Positions 44,397 to 53,904 of a stretch of 64,000 bases of DNA are shown here, piece after piece. Source of the DNA: Cyanobium sp. N.Huapi 1H5 (GTDB lineage: Bacteria; Cyanobacteriota; Cyanobacteriia; PCC-6307; Cyanobiaceae). Positions within the stretch are counted from its first letter, which is position 1, and every line of letters starts with the position of its first letter. Made by a program: the position numbers and the translations under genes. Below the pieces are notes generated by a model that was not told the origin of the DNA, did no database searches, and worked only from the letters and a program-made list of their open reading frames with translations. The stretch is taken from contig NZ_JAGQBH010000005.1 of NCBI RefSeq assembly GCF_024345535.1, positions 62,001 through 126,000 of the forward strand. Direction: 5' to 3'.

Positions 44397-44430
44397 ACCC
44401 CCGTTCCGTCCGCGGATCGGGGGTTTTCCT
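44397..44430 (+). terminator. Rho-independent terminator after the peroxiredoxin gene
   Basis: ACCCCCG pairs with CGGGGGT around a 14-base loop and is followed by TTTTCCTTT. It lies 25 bases past the peroxiredoxin stop. Confidence 0.8.
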
Positions 44431-44499
44431 TTGCCGGGAGGATGTCCCACCGGCGTCGCCTCGCCAGCATGGGCCCAGCGGACGACGGCAGGCGAGACG

Positions 44500-45768
44500 G
44501 TGGGCGAAGCGGGGTCCGAAGCTGTGGACGAGGCGGTAACCAGTGCCACCGGCACCACCAGCTTCCGTTTCCGGCCCGTGGGTCCCGGCCGCTTCTTCGT
44601 GGCGGCCTTCCTCTCGCTCTGGCTCTGCGGCTGGCTGGCGGGGGAGGTGTTCGCCCTCTGGGCTCTCTGGAGGATCCTGGGCGCGTTGCTAACCGGCGGT
44701 GAGGGGCCCCTGCCGGTGGCCCTGTTCCTGCTGGTGTGGCTGAGCTTCTGGACCCTCGGGGGTGCGGCGGCCCTGCGGGAGCTGCTGCGGGCGCTCTGGT
44801 CGGAGGACCGGCTGACCGTCGCGGCGGATGGGGAGGTGGAGCGGCAGGTGCAGCGCGGACCCTTCCGCCGCCGGCGGGCCCTGAGCGGCCGGGAGATCCG
44901 TCGCTTCCAGGTGCGCGGAGCGGGCGCCTGGGGTGGGCCGCTGGTGGCCGAGCTGTCCGGTCGCAGCCTCGAGATCACCCGGCTCGGCAGCCTGCGGGAG
45001 CGGCAGGAGGCCGCCGAGCAGCTCAACCGGAGGCTCGGCCTGCGCCCCGTGGCCGAGGACCCGGCCGAGGACCCGGGCCAGGCCCAGAGCCGGATCCCGG
45101 CGGTACCGGCCCTGCCGGTGGGCTGGCAGGAGTCCACCCCCTCCTTCGGCAGCCCTTTGCTGGTGCCCGACCAGGCCCTGCGGCGGCAGCAGCGCCGCGT
45201 GATGGGCCTGGTCAACCTGGTGCTCTGGGGGCTGCTGGCCCTGCTGCTGCGGGGCGGCCCCGCCGGGCCGGGGTTCTGGGCCCTGGGGATTCCGCTGGCG
45301 CTGCTGGCCCTGGCCGGCGGCTGGGGCCAGCTGTGGCTGGCCTTCGGGCGCCTGGAGTGGCGGCTGGAGCCTCGGGTCCTGGTGCTGCAGCGCCGTTTCG
45401 GCCAGCGCCTGCGCACCCTGGGGGAAGCCCGGGCCCTGGAGCTGGTCGAGCGGGTCGATTCCGACGGCGACCGCTCCTACCGCCTCCAGGCCCTCCGGCC
45501 CCCCGATCCGCCCCTGCGGGTCGACGACCACGCCACCGATCCGACTCCCCTGCGCCACCTGGGGGCCTGGCTGGCGCAGCGCGCCCACGTGCCCTTCGAC
45601 GACCGGGTGCCCAGCGAGGAGCAGCGGCGCCAGCAACGGCGCGATGAGATGGAGCGGCTCCGCCAGCAGCTGGTCGGCTCCGGGCGCCTGGGGCGCTGGG
45701 CGGCTCGGCAGCTGGAGCGGGCCGAGGCCGCCGGGGCCGAAGCGGCACAGCGACGGCCAGACACCTGA
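44500..45768 (+). CDS. Membrane protein of unknown function
   Basis: A 422-residue protein from GTG 44500; the TTG at 44431 also in frame lies against the terminator and is unlikely. Two hydrophobic segments lie near the N-terminus (FFVAAFLSLWLCGWLAGEVFALWALW and PLPVALFLLVWLSFWTLGGAAAL), then a soluble part beginning LTVAADGEVERQVQRGPFRRRRALSGREIRRFQVR, a second pair of membrane segments (VNLVLWGLLALLLRGG, LGIPLALLALAGGWGQLWLAF) and an Arg/Gln-rich C-terminal tail that may form a coiled coil. The two halves look alike, each a two-helix unit followed by a beta-rich PH-like domain, so an internal duplication is possible. I do not know the family. Confidence 0.7.
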   Translation: MGEAGSEAVDEAVTSATGTTSFRFRPVGPGRFFVAAFLSLWLCGWLAGEVFALWALWRILGALLTGGEGPLPVALFLLVWLSFWTLGGAAALRELLRALWSEDRLTVAADGEVERQVQRGPFRRRRALSGREIRRFQVRGAGAWGGPLVAELSGRSLEITRLGSLRERQEAAEQLNRRLGLRPVAEDPAEDPGQAQSRIPAVPALPVGWQESTPSFGSPLLVPDQALRRQQRRVMGLVNLVLWGLLALLLRGGPAGPGFWALGIPLALLALAGGWGQLWLAFGRLEWRLEPRVLVLQRRFGQRLRTLGEARALELVERVDSDGDRSYRLQALRPPDPPLRVDDHATDPTPLRHLGAWLAQRAHVPFDDRVPSEEQRRQQRRDEMERLRQQLVGSGRLGRWAARQLERAEAAGAEAAQRRPDT

Positions 45769-45788
45769 GGGGCCCGGATCCCGCAGGG

Positions 45789-47807
45789 ATGAACCATCCG
45801 CTGGCTCCAAACATCTGCCGGGGATTCCTGCTTCTGCCGGTGCCATCGGCGCTGACGACACGATGGCTGAAGCAGGAAAGTCGACTAGCCTTTTTTCGTG
45901 ATCTCTGCGGATTTACCGCAGAAGCGCTTCTTCACCCCAGTGCTTCTGCCCCGGATCTGCATCACGCCCCATGGAGATGGTCAGCGGTTTCGATGGGCTT
46001 TTCCGACACGTTTTCCTTCCTGCATCCGGTTGCCCGGCAGAGAAATCGAAAAAAAGTGATCAGCGATACCGCCAGCAAGTGTGAACCTCTTCTTGAAAGG
46101 TTGACGGCGATTGCTGAGTCCCCGAAGTCTCCCTTCCCGGGCGCCCCGATGGCGGCTGCGGGTGCGGCGGCCGGCCTCCAGCCGGTTCTCGACGCCCTGC
46201 CGAATCCGCTCCTGCTGCTGCGGCCCGAGAGGGGCGCCGGCGGCACGATCCGCGATTTCATCTGCACCTATGCCAACGGGGCGGCCTGCCACTTCCATGG
46301 TCACCCGCTCGACCGGATCGTGGGGGCCCGGCTGCTGGATCTCCATCCGTCCCCGTGCTCCAGCGGCCTGCTCGCGCACGGTGTCCGGGCCTTCGAGGCG
46401 GGCCAGACCGTGGAGGTCCCGGCCCCCGGCCGACCGGGCGATGCCCCGGCGGCGCCAGGGACCCTGCGGCTGTTCCCCGCCGGCGGATGGCTCTGCTGCC
46501 ACTGGAGTGGGGCGAGCGAACCGGCCGACCTGCGCCGACAGTTGTCGGAGCTCGACCACAGCCAGCGCCACGACGCCGTCACCGGCCTGGCCGTCCGCAG
46601 CGTCGCCCTAGCCCGGATCCGCCAGACCCTTGATCGCCAGGCGGGCACCGGCGCGATCCTGGCGGTGCTCAGCATCGGCGTGGACGGCCTCACCTCGGTG
46701 AACGATGCCCTCACCCATGCCGGCGGCGACCAGCTGATCGCCTTCCTGGCGGGGAGGATCGTCCGGGCGATCGGCGAGCCGGACCGGGTGGGCCGCGGCA
46801 CCGGCGACGAATTCATCGTCCTGCTCAGTGATCTGACGTCCGCGGCCGAGGCCGCCCAGATGGCCGAACGGATCCTCGCGGCCTGCCGGGCGCCGATCAC
46901 CATTGGCGGCCAGCCAATCGATCCCACCGTGAGCATCGGCATCGCCACCACCGCCGCCGGTGCCCTCCCCGACGAGCTGCTGCGGGACGCCAGCCTGGCC
47001 ATGCGTCAGGCCAAGGCTCGGGGCCGCAACTGCTTCGCCCTGCTCGATAACGCCCTGGCCACCGAGGCCCACACGCGCCTGCTGTTCGCGGCCGAGATCC
47101 AGCGGGGGCTGGTGATGGAGGAGTTCGCCGCCTGGTTCATGCCGATCGTCTGCTTCGCAAGCGGCGAGGTCACCGGCTACGAGGCCCTGGCCCGCTGGGT
47201 GCGCCCCGATGGCCTCGAGGTCGGTCCCGTCGAGTTTCTGCCCTGCGCCGAGCGCCGCGGCCTGATCGTCCGGATCGACCGGCTGGTGCTGCGGCAGGCC
47301 CTGGCGGCCCTCTCCCGGCTGCCCGATGGCCTCACCATGGCGGTGAACGTGTCGGCGGCCTCCCTCGCCCAGCCCGATGTCGCCCAGCTGGTGGGCCAGG
47401 CCCTCCAGGCCGCCGGGGTGGGCCCGGAGCGGCTGCATCTGGAGGTCACCGAGACCGCCCTGCTCAGCGTCACCGAAAGGATCCGGCAGCAGATGGAGCA
47501 GCTCGCCGGCCTTGGGGTCCGCTGGTACGTGGATGATTTCGGCACCGGCTATTCCTCGATCAGCCATCTCCGGGATCTGCCCATCGCCGGGCTGAAGCTG
47601 GACCGGTCCTTCACCTGTGCGATGCGGTCGAAGGACACCAAGAGCCTGCGGCTGTCCCAGGCGCTGGTGGGGGTGGCCGAAGGCCTGGAACTCGACACCG
47701 TGGCCGAGGGGGTGGAAACCATCGACGAGGCCCGTCTGCTCACCTCCCAGGGTTGGCTGCGGGGCCAGGGCTGGCTCTACGGCAAGGCGGCACCGCTGGC
47801 GCCGTAG
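45789..47807 (+). CDS. GGDEF/EAL protein with degenerate GGDEF motif and intact EAL
   Basis: A 672-residue cyclic-di-GMP protein. A sensor-like region (LQPVLDALPNPLLLLRPE, PAS-like) precedes a GGDEF domain whose motif reads GRGTGDEF, not GGDEF, so cyclase activity is doubtful. The EAL domain has YEALARWVRPDG, MAVNVSAASL, LEVTETALL, VDDFGTGYSSIS, LKLDRSF and EGVET, all expected for an active phosphodiesterase. The start is uncertain: the first 120 residues come from a less GC-rich stretch and are not domain-like, so the protein may begin at ATG 46149, leaving about 380 non-coding bases before it. Confidence 0.8.
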   Translation: MNHPLAPNICRGFLLLPVPSALTTRWLKQESRLAFFRDLCGFTAEALLHPSASAPDLHHAPWRWSAVSMGFSDTFSFLHPVARQRNRKKVISDTASKCEPLLERLTAIAESPKSPFPGAPMAAAGAAAGLQPVLDALPNPLLLLRPERGAGGTIRDFICTYANGAACHFHGHPLDRIVGARLLDLHPSPCSSGLLAHGVRAFEAGQTVEVPAPGRPGDAPAAPGTLRLFPAGGWLCCHWSGASEPADLRRQLSELDHSQRHDAVTGLAVRSVALARIRQTLDRQAGTGAILAVLSIGVDGLTSVNDALTHAGGDQLIAFLAGRIVRAIGEPDRVGRGTGDEFIVLLSDLTSAAEAAQMAERILAACRAPITIGGQPIDPTVSIGIATTAAGALPDELLRDASLAMRQAKARGRNCFALLDNALATEAHTRLLFAAEIQRGLVMEEFAAWFMPIVCFASGEVTGYEALARWVRPDGLEVGPVEFLPCAERRGLIVRIDRLVLRQALAALSRLPDGLTMAVNVSAASLAQPDVAQLVGQALQAAGVGPERLHLEVTETALLSVTERIRQQMEQLAGLGVRWYVDDFGTGYSSISHLRDLPIAGLKLDRSFTCAMRSKDTKSLRLSQALVGVAEGLELDTVAEGVETIDEARLLTSQGWLRGQGWLYGKAAPLAP

Positions 47808-47816
47808 GCGGCCGCT

Positions 47817-48527
47817 TCAGGCCAGCTCGGCGCAGCAGGCCGCGAAGGCCGCCGCCGGGTCGGCGGCACCGCTGATCGGGCGCCCGATCACCAGCTGGCT
47901 GGCGCCGGCCGCCATGGCCTGCGCCGGTGTCATCACCCGCCGCTGATCGGCCGTGGCACTGCCGGCGGGACGGATCCCGGGGGTCACCAGGGTGAAGGGC
48001 CGGGGATGGGCGGCCCGCAGCCGGGCCACCTCCAGCGGCGAGCAGACCGCACCGGTGAGGCCCGCCGCCGCCGCCAGCGCCGCCAGCTGGCCCGCGTAGG
48101 CCTCCAGCGGTGCTTCGATGGCCAGCTCGCGGCGGAAGCGGTCGGCATCCCAGCTGGTCAGCACGGTCACCGCCAGCAGGGTGGGGGCGCCCAGCCCCTC
48201 CTCGGCGGCCCCTTCCTCGGCCGCGGCCTGGGCAGCGGCGAGGGCGTCGCTGCCGGCGCAGGCGTGCACGGTGATCAGTTCCGCCCCCAGCCGGGCGGCG
48301 CTGCGGCAGGCGCCGGCCATGGTGGCGGGGATGTCGTGGAACTTCAGATCCAGGAACACCCGCAGGCCCCGCCGCCGCAGCTCCCGCACCACCCCGGGTC
48401 CGGCGGCGGTGAACAGCTCCAGGCCCACCTTCACCCAGCGCAGTTCCGGGACCGCCGCCACCAGGGCCAGGGCCGCCTCGGCGTCGGGGCGGTCCAGGGC
48501 GAGGATGATCCGCTCGGCCGGATCCAT
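47817..48527 (-). CDS. pyrF: Orotidine 5'-phosphate decarboxylase PyrF
   Basis: Decarboxylates OMP to UMP, the last step of de novo pyrimidine synthesis. The 236-residue protein opens [20 protein letters not shown], carries [17 protein letters not shown], and the catalytic [11 protein letters not shown] motif with the Lys-Asp charge network, then [12 protein letters not shown] and [14 protein letters not shown]. Length is normal. Its start shares one base with the tyrS stop (48527), so the two are coupled. It is convergent with the EAL gene, 9 bases apart. Confidence 0.95.
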   Translation of the reverse strand: MDPAERIILALDRPDAEAALALVAAVPELRWVKVGLELFTAAGPGVVRELRRRGLRVFLDLKFHDIPATMAGACRSAARLGAELITVHACAGSDALAAAQAAAEEGAAEEGLGAPTLLAVTVLTSWDADRFRRELAIEAPLEAYAGQLAALAAAAGLTGAVCSPLEVARLRAAHPRPFTLVTPGIRPAGSATADQRRVMTPAQAMAAGASQLVIGRPISGAADPAAAFAACCAELA

Positions 48528-49831
48528 CAGGCCACCAGGCGCCGGAAGGTTTTCCTGCCCAGCTGCAGCACCTTGCCGTCCAGTTCCTCGGCGCTGGCGA
48601 ACTCCTGGTTGGGGTCGCTGAGCTTTTCGCCGTCGAGCTTGACGCCGCCCCCCTGGATCTGGCGCCGCCCCTCGCTGCTGCTGGCGCAGACCTGCAGGGC
48701 GCTGAGCAGGTAGAAGGCCTTCAGCGGGAAGGTCAGCCCGGCCAGGGAGGCCTCAGGGACGCTGTCCGCGCTTAACTCCCCCGATAACTTGCCCGCTCCG
48801 GCGAGGCCGGCGCCCACCAGCCCGGCCGCATCCCCCTGGGCCTGCAGGGCCGCGTCGCGCCCATGGCGGCTGGCGGTGACCTCCAGGGCCATGGCCTTCT
48901 GGCGCTCCCGGGGGTTGGTGGGCAGGGCCGCCGTGTCCAGATCGGTGAGCAGGGTGAGGTAGTCCTCCACCACCGCGTCCGGCACCTTCTCGAGCTTGGA
49001 ATACATCGAGAGGGGGTCCTCCATCAGCCCCACCGTGTTGCCCAGGCTCTTGCTCATCTTCTGCACCCCGTCGAGGCCGGGCAGGATCGGCAGCAGCAGC
49101 CCGAACTGGGGTCGCTGGCCGAAGTGGCGCTGCATGTCGCGCCCCATCGCCACGTTGAACTTCTGGTCGGTGCCGCCCAGTTCCAGGTCGGCGGCGACGG
49201 CCACCGAGTCGTAGCCCTGCAGCAGGGGATAGAGGAACTCGTGCAGGCTGATGGGGGTGCCCGAGCCGTAGCGGTTGGCGAAGTCCTCCTTGGCCAGCAT
49301 CTGGCCCACGGTGCTGATGCCCAGCAGCTCGATCACCTGGGGCAGCGCCAGGCCGGCGAGCCACTCGGAGTTGCGCCGCACCTCCAGCCGGCCGGGGGTT
49401 TCGAAGTCGAGCAGGGAGCGCTTGGGGGGCTGGCCCTGGCCCAGCTGGGCCAGGTAGGTGGCGGCATTGGCCTCCACCGCCGCCGCGTCCAGCTGCACGC
49501 GGGTGCTGCTCTTGCCGGTGGGATCACCGATGCGGGCCGTGAAGTCGCCGATGATCAGGACCGCCGTGTGGCCGGCGTTCTGGAAGGCCCGCAGCTTGCG
49601 GAACAGAATGCTGTGGCCGAGGTGGATGTCGCTGCCGGTGGGGTCGATGCCCAGCTTCACCCGCAGCGGCCGGCCCTGGCGTTCCGCCTCCGCCAGCCGG
49701 GCCTCGAGCCGCTGATCCGGGTCGGGCTCCCGGCCGGCGGGGAACAGGTCGGCCATGCCCCTGGCCAGGGCGTCGGCCAGCGGTGGCACCGTTGGCGGCG
49801 CCGCCTGATTCGCCTGCTCCGCTTCCCCCAT
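48527..49831 (-). CDS. tyrS: Tyrosyl-tRNA synthetase
   Basis: Class I aminoacyl-tRNA synthetase charging tRNA-Tyr. The 434-residue product opens [20 protein letters not shown]. The HIGH-type motif is [18 protein letters not shown] and the KMSKS motif [21 protein letters not shown]; a C-terminal S4 domain (about residues 370-434) ends [39 protein letters not shown] is the ATP-binding part. This is the larger TyrRS form with the S4 domain intact. The ATG at 49831 is chosen because the upstream frame is not conserved. Confidence 0.95.
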   Translation of the reverse strand: MGEAEQANQAAPPTVPPLADALARGMADLFPAGREPDPDQRLEARLAEAERQGRPLRVKLGIDPTGSDIHLGHSILFRKLRAFQNAGHTAVLIIGDFTARIGDPTGKSSTRVQLDAAAVEANAATYLAQLGQGQPPKRSLLDFETPGRLEVRRNSEWLAGLALPQVIELLGISTVGQMLAKEDFANRYGSGTPISLHEFLYPLLQGYDSVAVAADLELGGTDQKFNVAMGRDMQRHFGQRPQFGLLLPILPGLDGVQKMSKSLGNTVGLMEDPLSMYSKLEKVPDAVVEDYLTLLTDLDTAALPTNPRERQKAMALEVTASRHGRDAALQAQGDAAGLVGAGLAGAGKLSGELSADSVPEASLAGLTFPLKAFYLLSALQVCASSSEGRRQIQGGGVKLDGEKLSDPNQEFASAEELDGKVLQLGRKTFRRLVA

Positions 49832-49886
49832 CGACACCCGCCGCCTGCCTGGGGGGGATGGTAGGCAGCCGGGGTGCTCCCCTCGT

Positions 49887-51311
49887 TCAGCCCAGCAGGG
49901 CCACCACGTCGGCCGCGGCCCGCTCGCCGCTGGCCACCGCCCCCTCGAAGAAGCCCGGCCAGCGCTCCGCCACCTCCGTGCCGGCCCAGAACACCCGGCC
50001 GTGGGGCCGCAGCAGGGCGTCGCCGCTGCCGGTCCACAGCCCGGGGGGCATCCAGCCGGCAAAGGCGCCGCCGACGAAGGGCTCCCGCGGCCAGTCCTTC
50101 TCGACGTAGTCGAGCGGCTCCAGCGCCATCGGACCGAAGTAGGCGGCCAGATCCCCCAGCACCGCCGCCCGCCGCTCCGCAGGATCCAGGGCCGACCAGC
50201 GCTCCTGGCGGCGCCCCGCCACGAAGGCGGCGATCACCCCCAGACCGGTCTCGGGATCGGAGCTGTCGGCGCACAGTTCCACCCAGGGGCGGTCGCCGAT
50301 GCCGATGCCGGCCAGCCCGGCCTGCCGCCACCAGGGGCTGCGGTAGGCGACCAGCACCTTGGTGCAGCGGCCCATGGCCATGCCCTCCTGGAGGGCGCGC
50401 CGGTCGGCCGGCAGCTCCGGTGTGAAGCGGATCGCCGCCGCCAACGCCGGTGGCATGGCCACGATCACCGCCCGGCCGTGGTGGCTGCCGTTGTCGGTGG
50501 TCACCGTGACGGCACCCTCCGCACCGGGGCCGGTGGGGCCCTCGGGCTGATGGATCTCCCGAACGGGCTCCCCCAGCACCAGGGCGTCCCCCAGCTCTTT
50601 GGCCAGCAGCGCCGGCAGCTGGCCGGCACCCCCGTGGATCAGCTCCTCCTCGGGGTGGTCGCCCTGGGAGGCCGTGCGCTGGCCCCAGGCCACGTGCAGC
50701 AGCGACACCTGGTCCGGCTCCGCCGGCCCGAGAAAACCCACCGCCCGGCAGAAGTAGGCGAAATACCAGGCGGCGAAAGGGGTGTGGGTGTGGGCCTCGA
50801 TCCAGTCCTGGAAGCTCAGCCGGTCAAGGGCGGCGGCGTCGGGATGGTGATGGGGATGGCCCTCCGGCAGGGACGCCACCAGCTCCTGGAAGCGCTCCAG
50901 GGCCTGCATCGCGTCCTCCCAGTCCGCTCTGGGCACCGAGGGCGGCTGCCCCTCCGGGAACCCCTGGAAGAAGCCGCTGAAGGTGCAGCGATGGGAGCCG
51001 AAACAGAGGACGGTCTCACCGTCGTGGGGGGAGGGGAAACGGCGCAGGCCGTGCTCCTCGAGCAGGGACCGGAAGCGGGCGTGGGTGGCGCCCACCCACT
51101 GGCCGCCCAGGTCGATCCAGGCGGCACGCTCCGCCCCGGCTGGCCCGGCCCCCGCCACGTTCAGGGGTGCCCGCACCATGCGGCCGCCCACGGCCGGCGC
51201 CGCCTCGATCACCTGCACCGACAGGCCGGCCCTGCGCAGCTCCCTGGCGGCCACCAGCCCGGCCAGCCCCGCCCCGACGACGATGACGTCCTTCACGATG
51301 ACGTCCTTCAC
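49887..51311 (-). CDS. FAD-dependent amine oxidase family protein
   Basis: A 474-residue flavoprotein. [37 protein letters not shown] is the FAD-binding Rossmann motif with the GG-R-M extension, and [26 protein letters not shown] the C-terminal FAD site of the monoamine oxidase family. The middle FKEL-like region [17 protein letters not shown] belongs to the substrate domain. The substrate is unknown; relatives act on amines or carotenoid-like compounds. The N-terminus carries a tandem repeat ([14 protein letters not shown]) encoded by a 15-base duplication at about 51279-51308, so translation may start at the first or second copy. The gene ends near tyrS and follows the DUF1825 gene. Confidence 0.88.
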   Translation of the reverse strand: MKDVIVKDVIVVGAGLAGLVAARELRRAGLSVQVIEAAPAVGGRMVRAPLNVAGAGPAGAERAAWIDLGGQWVGATHARFRSLLEEHGLRRFPSPHDGETVLCFGSHRCTFSGFFQGFPEGQPPSVPRADWEDAMQALERFQELVASLPEGHPHHHPDAAALDRLSFQDWIEAHTHTPFAAWYFAYFCRAVGFLGPAEPDQVSLLHVAWGQRTASQGDHPEEELIHGGAGQLPALLAKELGDALVLGEPVREIHQPEGPTGPGAEGAVTVTTDNGSHHGRAVIVAMPPALAAAIRFTPELPADRRALQEGMAMGRCTKVLVAYRSPWWRQAGLAGIGIGDRPWVELCADSSDPETGLGVIAAFVAGRRQERWSALDPAERRAAVLGDLAAYFGPMALEPLDYVEKDWPREPFVGGAFAGWMPPGLWTGSGDALLRPHGRVFWAGTEVAERWPGFFEGAVASGERAAADVVALLG

Positions 51312-51317
51312 TGCCGA

Positions 51318-51641
51318 TCAGCCCGCCGCATCGAGCTGGCCCTTCATCCGCTCGAGGGTGAGGGTCATCTGTTCGAACATCTTCTCTGGGGTGAGGCCGA
51401 ACTGGCCCAGCTGGGTGCGCAGCTGCTCGACAGTGAGCTTGGCCTGGAAGTCCTCGGAGAGTTCGAAGCGCTTCATGAACACCTGATAGCGCTCCATCAT
51501 CTCCTCCATCCGCTCGATGTACAGCTTCTTGCCCTCGCGGTCGAACTTGCCGTATTCACTGCCCAGCTGCATCAGCTGCTGGTAATCGCTGAACAGCCGC
51601 TTCGCTTCGTCCTGGACGATCTCGGAGTCGAAGAAAGCCAT
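51318..51641 (-). CDS. DUF1825-family cyanobacterial protein
   Basis: A 107-residue helical protein opening MAFFDSEIVQDEAKRLFSDYQQLMQLGSEYGKFDREGKKLYIERMEEMMERYQVFMKRFELSEDF and ending LTPEKMFEQMTLTLERMKGQLDAAG. The whole chain matches DUF1825, a family nearly confined to cyanobacteria, with no known function. It is rich in charged helices likely to form coiled coils. It precedes the amine oxidase by 6 bases on the minus strand and is divergent from the LuxR regulator. Confidence 0.9.
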   Translation of the reverse strand: MAFFDSEIVQDEAKRLFSDYQQLMQLGSEYGKFDREGKKLYIERMEEMMERYQVFMKRFELSEDFQAKLTVEQLRTQLGQFGLTPEKMFEQMTLTLERMKGQLDAAG

Positions 51642-51775
51642 GGGGACGTCTGCTCCGGACTGCGGGAGAGATCGATTCTGCAGAGACCGGGCACGCCTGG
51701 GGAGTGCGGATCCACGTATCGCGGTGTCCGGCCCGCCATGGCCGATACCGAAATGGAGCCGATTCCCTGGCGAGG

Positions 51776-52525
51776 ATGGCAGTACCCCATCGCTCGGGTG
51801 TCCCCGCCGCTGCGCCCGTGGACCTCACCCCCCTGCTGCCCCAGGTGCGTGACGACCTCAGCCGGGGGCTGGCGCTGCTCAACGGGGTCCGGCTGGTGCT
51901 GTGCCTGGGCAGCCGGGCCCAGATCACCCTGCTCATGGGCACGCCGGCCCGGATCCTGGGGGCCGCCACCACCGCCGCCGAGGGGCTCGCCCAGGTGCGG
52001 CGCCATCGGCCCGCCCTGCTGCTGGTCAGCGACCGGCTGGAGGAGGGCTGCGGCGTCGACCTGGTGGTGCAGGTCAAGGCCCGCCACCCCGAGGTCCGCA
52101 CCCTGCTGGTGGTCTCCCAGGAGCACCGCTTCGCCCGGATCCGCCAGGCCCTGCAGGCGGGCTGCGACGGCATCGTGTCGGAGTCGCGGCTGCTCCAGGG
52201 CCCCGGCCTGCAGGCCCTGCACGCCGTGCTCAGCGGCGACCTGTACCTCGACCGTGCGCTGGTCGGGGCGGTCCTGACGGACCAGGAGCCCGGCGGCGAC
52301 GCCGCCGAGCCGCTCAGTGCCCGCGAGCGGCAGGTGCTCGAGCGGGTGGTGCACGGCCTGACGAACCATGAGATCGCCGGGGAGCTGATGGTTTCCGTCG
52401 ACACCATCAAGACCCACGTCCGCAACGTGCTGCTCAAGCTGCGGGTCCGGGGCCGGATCCAGGCGGTGGTGATCGGCCTGCAGCTGGGGCTGGTCGACTG
52501 GCCCCGACCGGGAGGCACCCGCTAG
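51776..52525 (+). CDS. LuxR/NarL-type response regulator-like transcription factor
   Basis: A 249-residue DNA-binding regulator starting MAVPHRSGVPAAAPVD. The N-terminal half (about residues 25-145) resembles a receiver domain with HRPALLLVSDRLEEGCGVDLVVQVKARHPEVRTLLVVSQEHRFARIRQALQAGCDGIVSE, where the Asp in VSDRL may be the phospho-site. The C-terminal LuxR helix-turn-helix is clear: PLSARERQVLERVVHGLTNHEIAGELMVSVDTIKTHVRNVLLKLRVRGR. No histidine kinase lies next to it. Divergent from DUF1825, 134 bases apart. Confidence 0.85.
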   Translation: MAVPHRSGVPAAAPVDLTPLLPQVRDDLSRGLALLNGVRLVLCLGSRAQITLLMGTPARILGAATTAAEGLAQVRRHRPALLLVSDRLEEGCGVDLVVQVKARHPEVRTLLVVSQEHRFARIRQALQAGCDGIVSESRLLQGPGLQALHAVLSGDLYLDRALVGAVLTDQEPGGDAAEPLSARERQVLERVVHGLTNHEIAGELMVSVDTIKTHVRNVLLKLRVRGRIQAVVIGLQLGLVDWPRPGGTR

Positions 52526-52558
52526 CTTCAGGCCCGACGTGCGCGCGCTCGGGCCTCC

Positions 52559-53242
52559 ATGGCAGGACGCCACTGGCTGGATCCCCTGGCCCGCCGCCTG
52601 CTGGAGGCCACCGGCCAGCTGCCGCCCCTGCCGCCGCAGCCAGGGGCCGCCGGGACTGGGGCCGCCGGGATGGGCGCCGAAGAAGCGGTCGAACGGGAAC
52701 TGCTCGCCCTCAAGCTGGCCCTGAACCCGGCGCTGCGGTTCCGGGATGGGGCCGAGGTGCGCCAGGCGGCCGCCCTGGGCTGGAGCCTCGAGGTCAACCG
52801 CGCCGAGGCCGGCGACTGGCTGCGGCTGCCCGGCTGTCCGCCTGAGCTGGTGGACCGGCTGATCCGGCTCCAGGGCGAGGGTCAGCAGTGGTCGGGCCCC
52901 GGGGATCTGGCCGCCGGGCTCCGGGTTTCCTCCGCCCGGGTGGGGATCTGGCTGCCGGTGCTGCGCTTCCGGCGCCGGGGCCAGCCCAGGTCTGCGCCCC
53001 TGCCGCCACCGCTGGCGATCAACCAGGCCTCTGAACGGCTGCTCCAGGAGCGGCTCGGCCTGGGGCCGGAGCGTTGCCGCTGGCTGCTGCAGGAGCGGGC
53101 CCGCCAGCCCTTCCGGGATCTGGCCGATCTCCAGCGCCGCCTGGAGCTCTCCCCCGAGCAGGTGGAGCGCTGGATCGGCCGGTTCCGCTACGACGCCGCC
53201 CCGGGGCCGGTGCTGCCGCCGGCCCGGAGGCGGGCCCGATGA
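52559..53242 (+). CDS. Helix-hairpin-helix (ComEA-like) protein
   Basis: A 227-residue protein opening MAGRHWLDPLARRLLEATGQ. Two HhH-like segments are visible: VNRAEAGDWLRLPGCPPELVDRLIRLQ (about residues 78-104) and INQASERLLQERLGLGPERCRWLLQERARQPFRDLADLQRRLELSPEQVERWIGRF (about 155-208), both with the ComEA/PsbU style of N-A-x-x-x-x-L...L-x-G. No signal peptide is present, so it likely acts on DNA in the cytoplasm. Its stop overlaps the GIY-YIG-like gene by four bases. Confidence 0.7.
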   Translation: MAGRHWLDPLARRLLEATGQLPPLPPQPGAAGTGAAGMGAEEAVERELLALKLALNPALRFRDGAEVRQAAALGWSLEVNRAEAGDWLRLPGCPPELVDRLIRLQGEGQQWSGPGDLAAGLRVSSARVGIWLPVLRFRRRGQPRSAPLPPPLAINQASERLLQERLGLGPERCRWLLQERARQPFRDLADLQRRLELSPEQVERWIGRFRYDAAPGPVLPPARRRAR

Positions 53243-53856
53243 GCCGGCAGGGGGAACTGTTCCCGGCGGCCGCGGTGGCCGGCGCGCCGCCGGCCCCGTC
53301 GCTGCCCCTGTGGCGGGAGCAGCTGCTCGCCTGGCAGGCCCGTCTCGCCGACCATCAGGCGCCGCTCTACGCCGCCACCGGTGCCGCCGCCGCTGCCGCC
53401 GCCCCACTCCAGCAGGGGCAGCTCTTCCCCGTCCCCGCCGACCCCGGCGATCCCCTGGAGCAGGCGCGGCGCCTCGATCCCCTCAGCCTCAGCCCCCAGA
53501 GCCTGTCCTTCTGGCGCTGGCCCCGGCTTCCCCAGCAGGGGGCAGCCCTTTACCTGGTGATGGACCGGCCGCCCCAGCTGCCGCTGCCCCTGCTGCTCTA
53601 CGTCGGCGAGACGGGCCGGGCCGACCAGCGCTGGAAGGGCGACCACGACTGCAAGGACTACCTGGCGGCCTACGGCGAGGCCCTGGCGCGGGCGGGCCTG
53701 GAGGCGCGGCCGAGTATCCGCTTCTGGTCGGACGTGCCGGCGGCGGTCGGCCCCCGCCGGGCCCTGGAGCAGGCCCTGATCCGGCGCTGGCTGCCGCCCT
53801 TCAACAAGGAGACCCGGGACCGCTGGGCCACCCCGTTCACGGCCGATCCCGCCTGA
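53239..53856 (+). CDS. GIY-YIG nuclease-like protein
   Basis: A 205-residue protein opening MSRQGELFPAAAVAGAPPAPSL. A divergent GIY-YIG core begins at ALYLVMDRP (GIY position) and continues LLLYVGETGRADQRWKGDHDCKDYLAAYGEAL (YIG position, Arg, and a later His/Asp), followed by RRALEQALIRRWLPPFNKETRDRW, which supplies the metal-binding Glu and the Asn. The insertion between GIY and YIG is longer than usual. It overlaps the HhH gene by four bases; HhH plus GIY-YIG is a UvrC-like pairing, so a DNA-repair or DNA-cleavage role is plausible but unproven. Confidence 0.72.
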   Translation: MSRQGELFPAAAVAGAPPAPSLPLWREQLLAWQARLADHQAPLYAATGAAAAAAAPLQQGQLFPVPADPGDPLEQARRLDPLSLSPQSLSFWRWPRLPQQGAALYLVMDRPPQLPLPLLLYVGETGRADQRWKGDHDCKDYLAAYGEALARAGLEARPSIRFWSDVPAAVGPRRALEQALIRRWLPPFNKETRDRWATPFTADPA

Positions 53857-53904
53857 ACGCCAGGGCTGAACTGGCTACGATCACGGGTCGCCTGCGCTGG
53901 GTCC

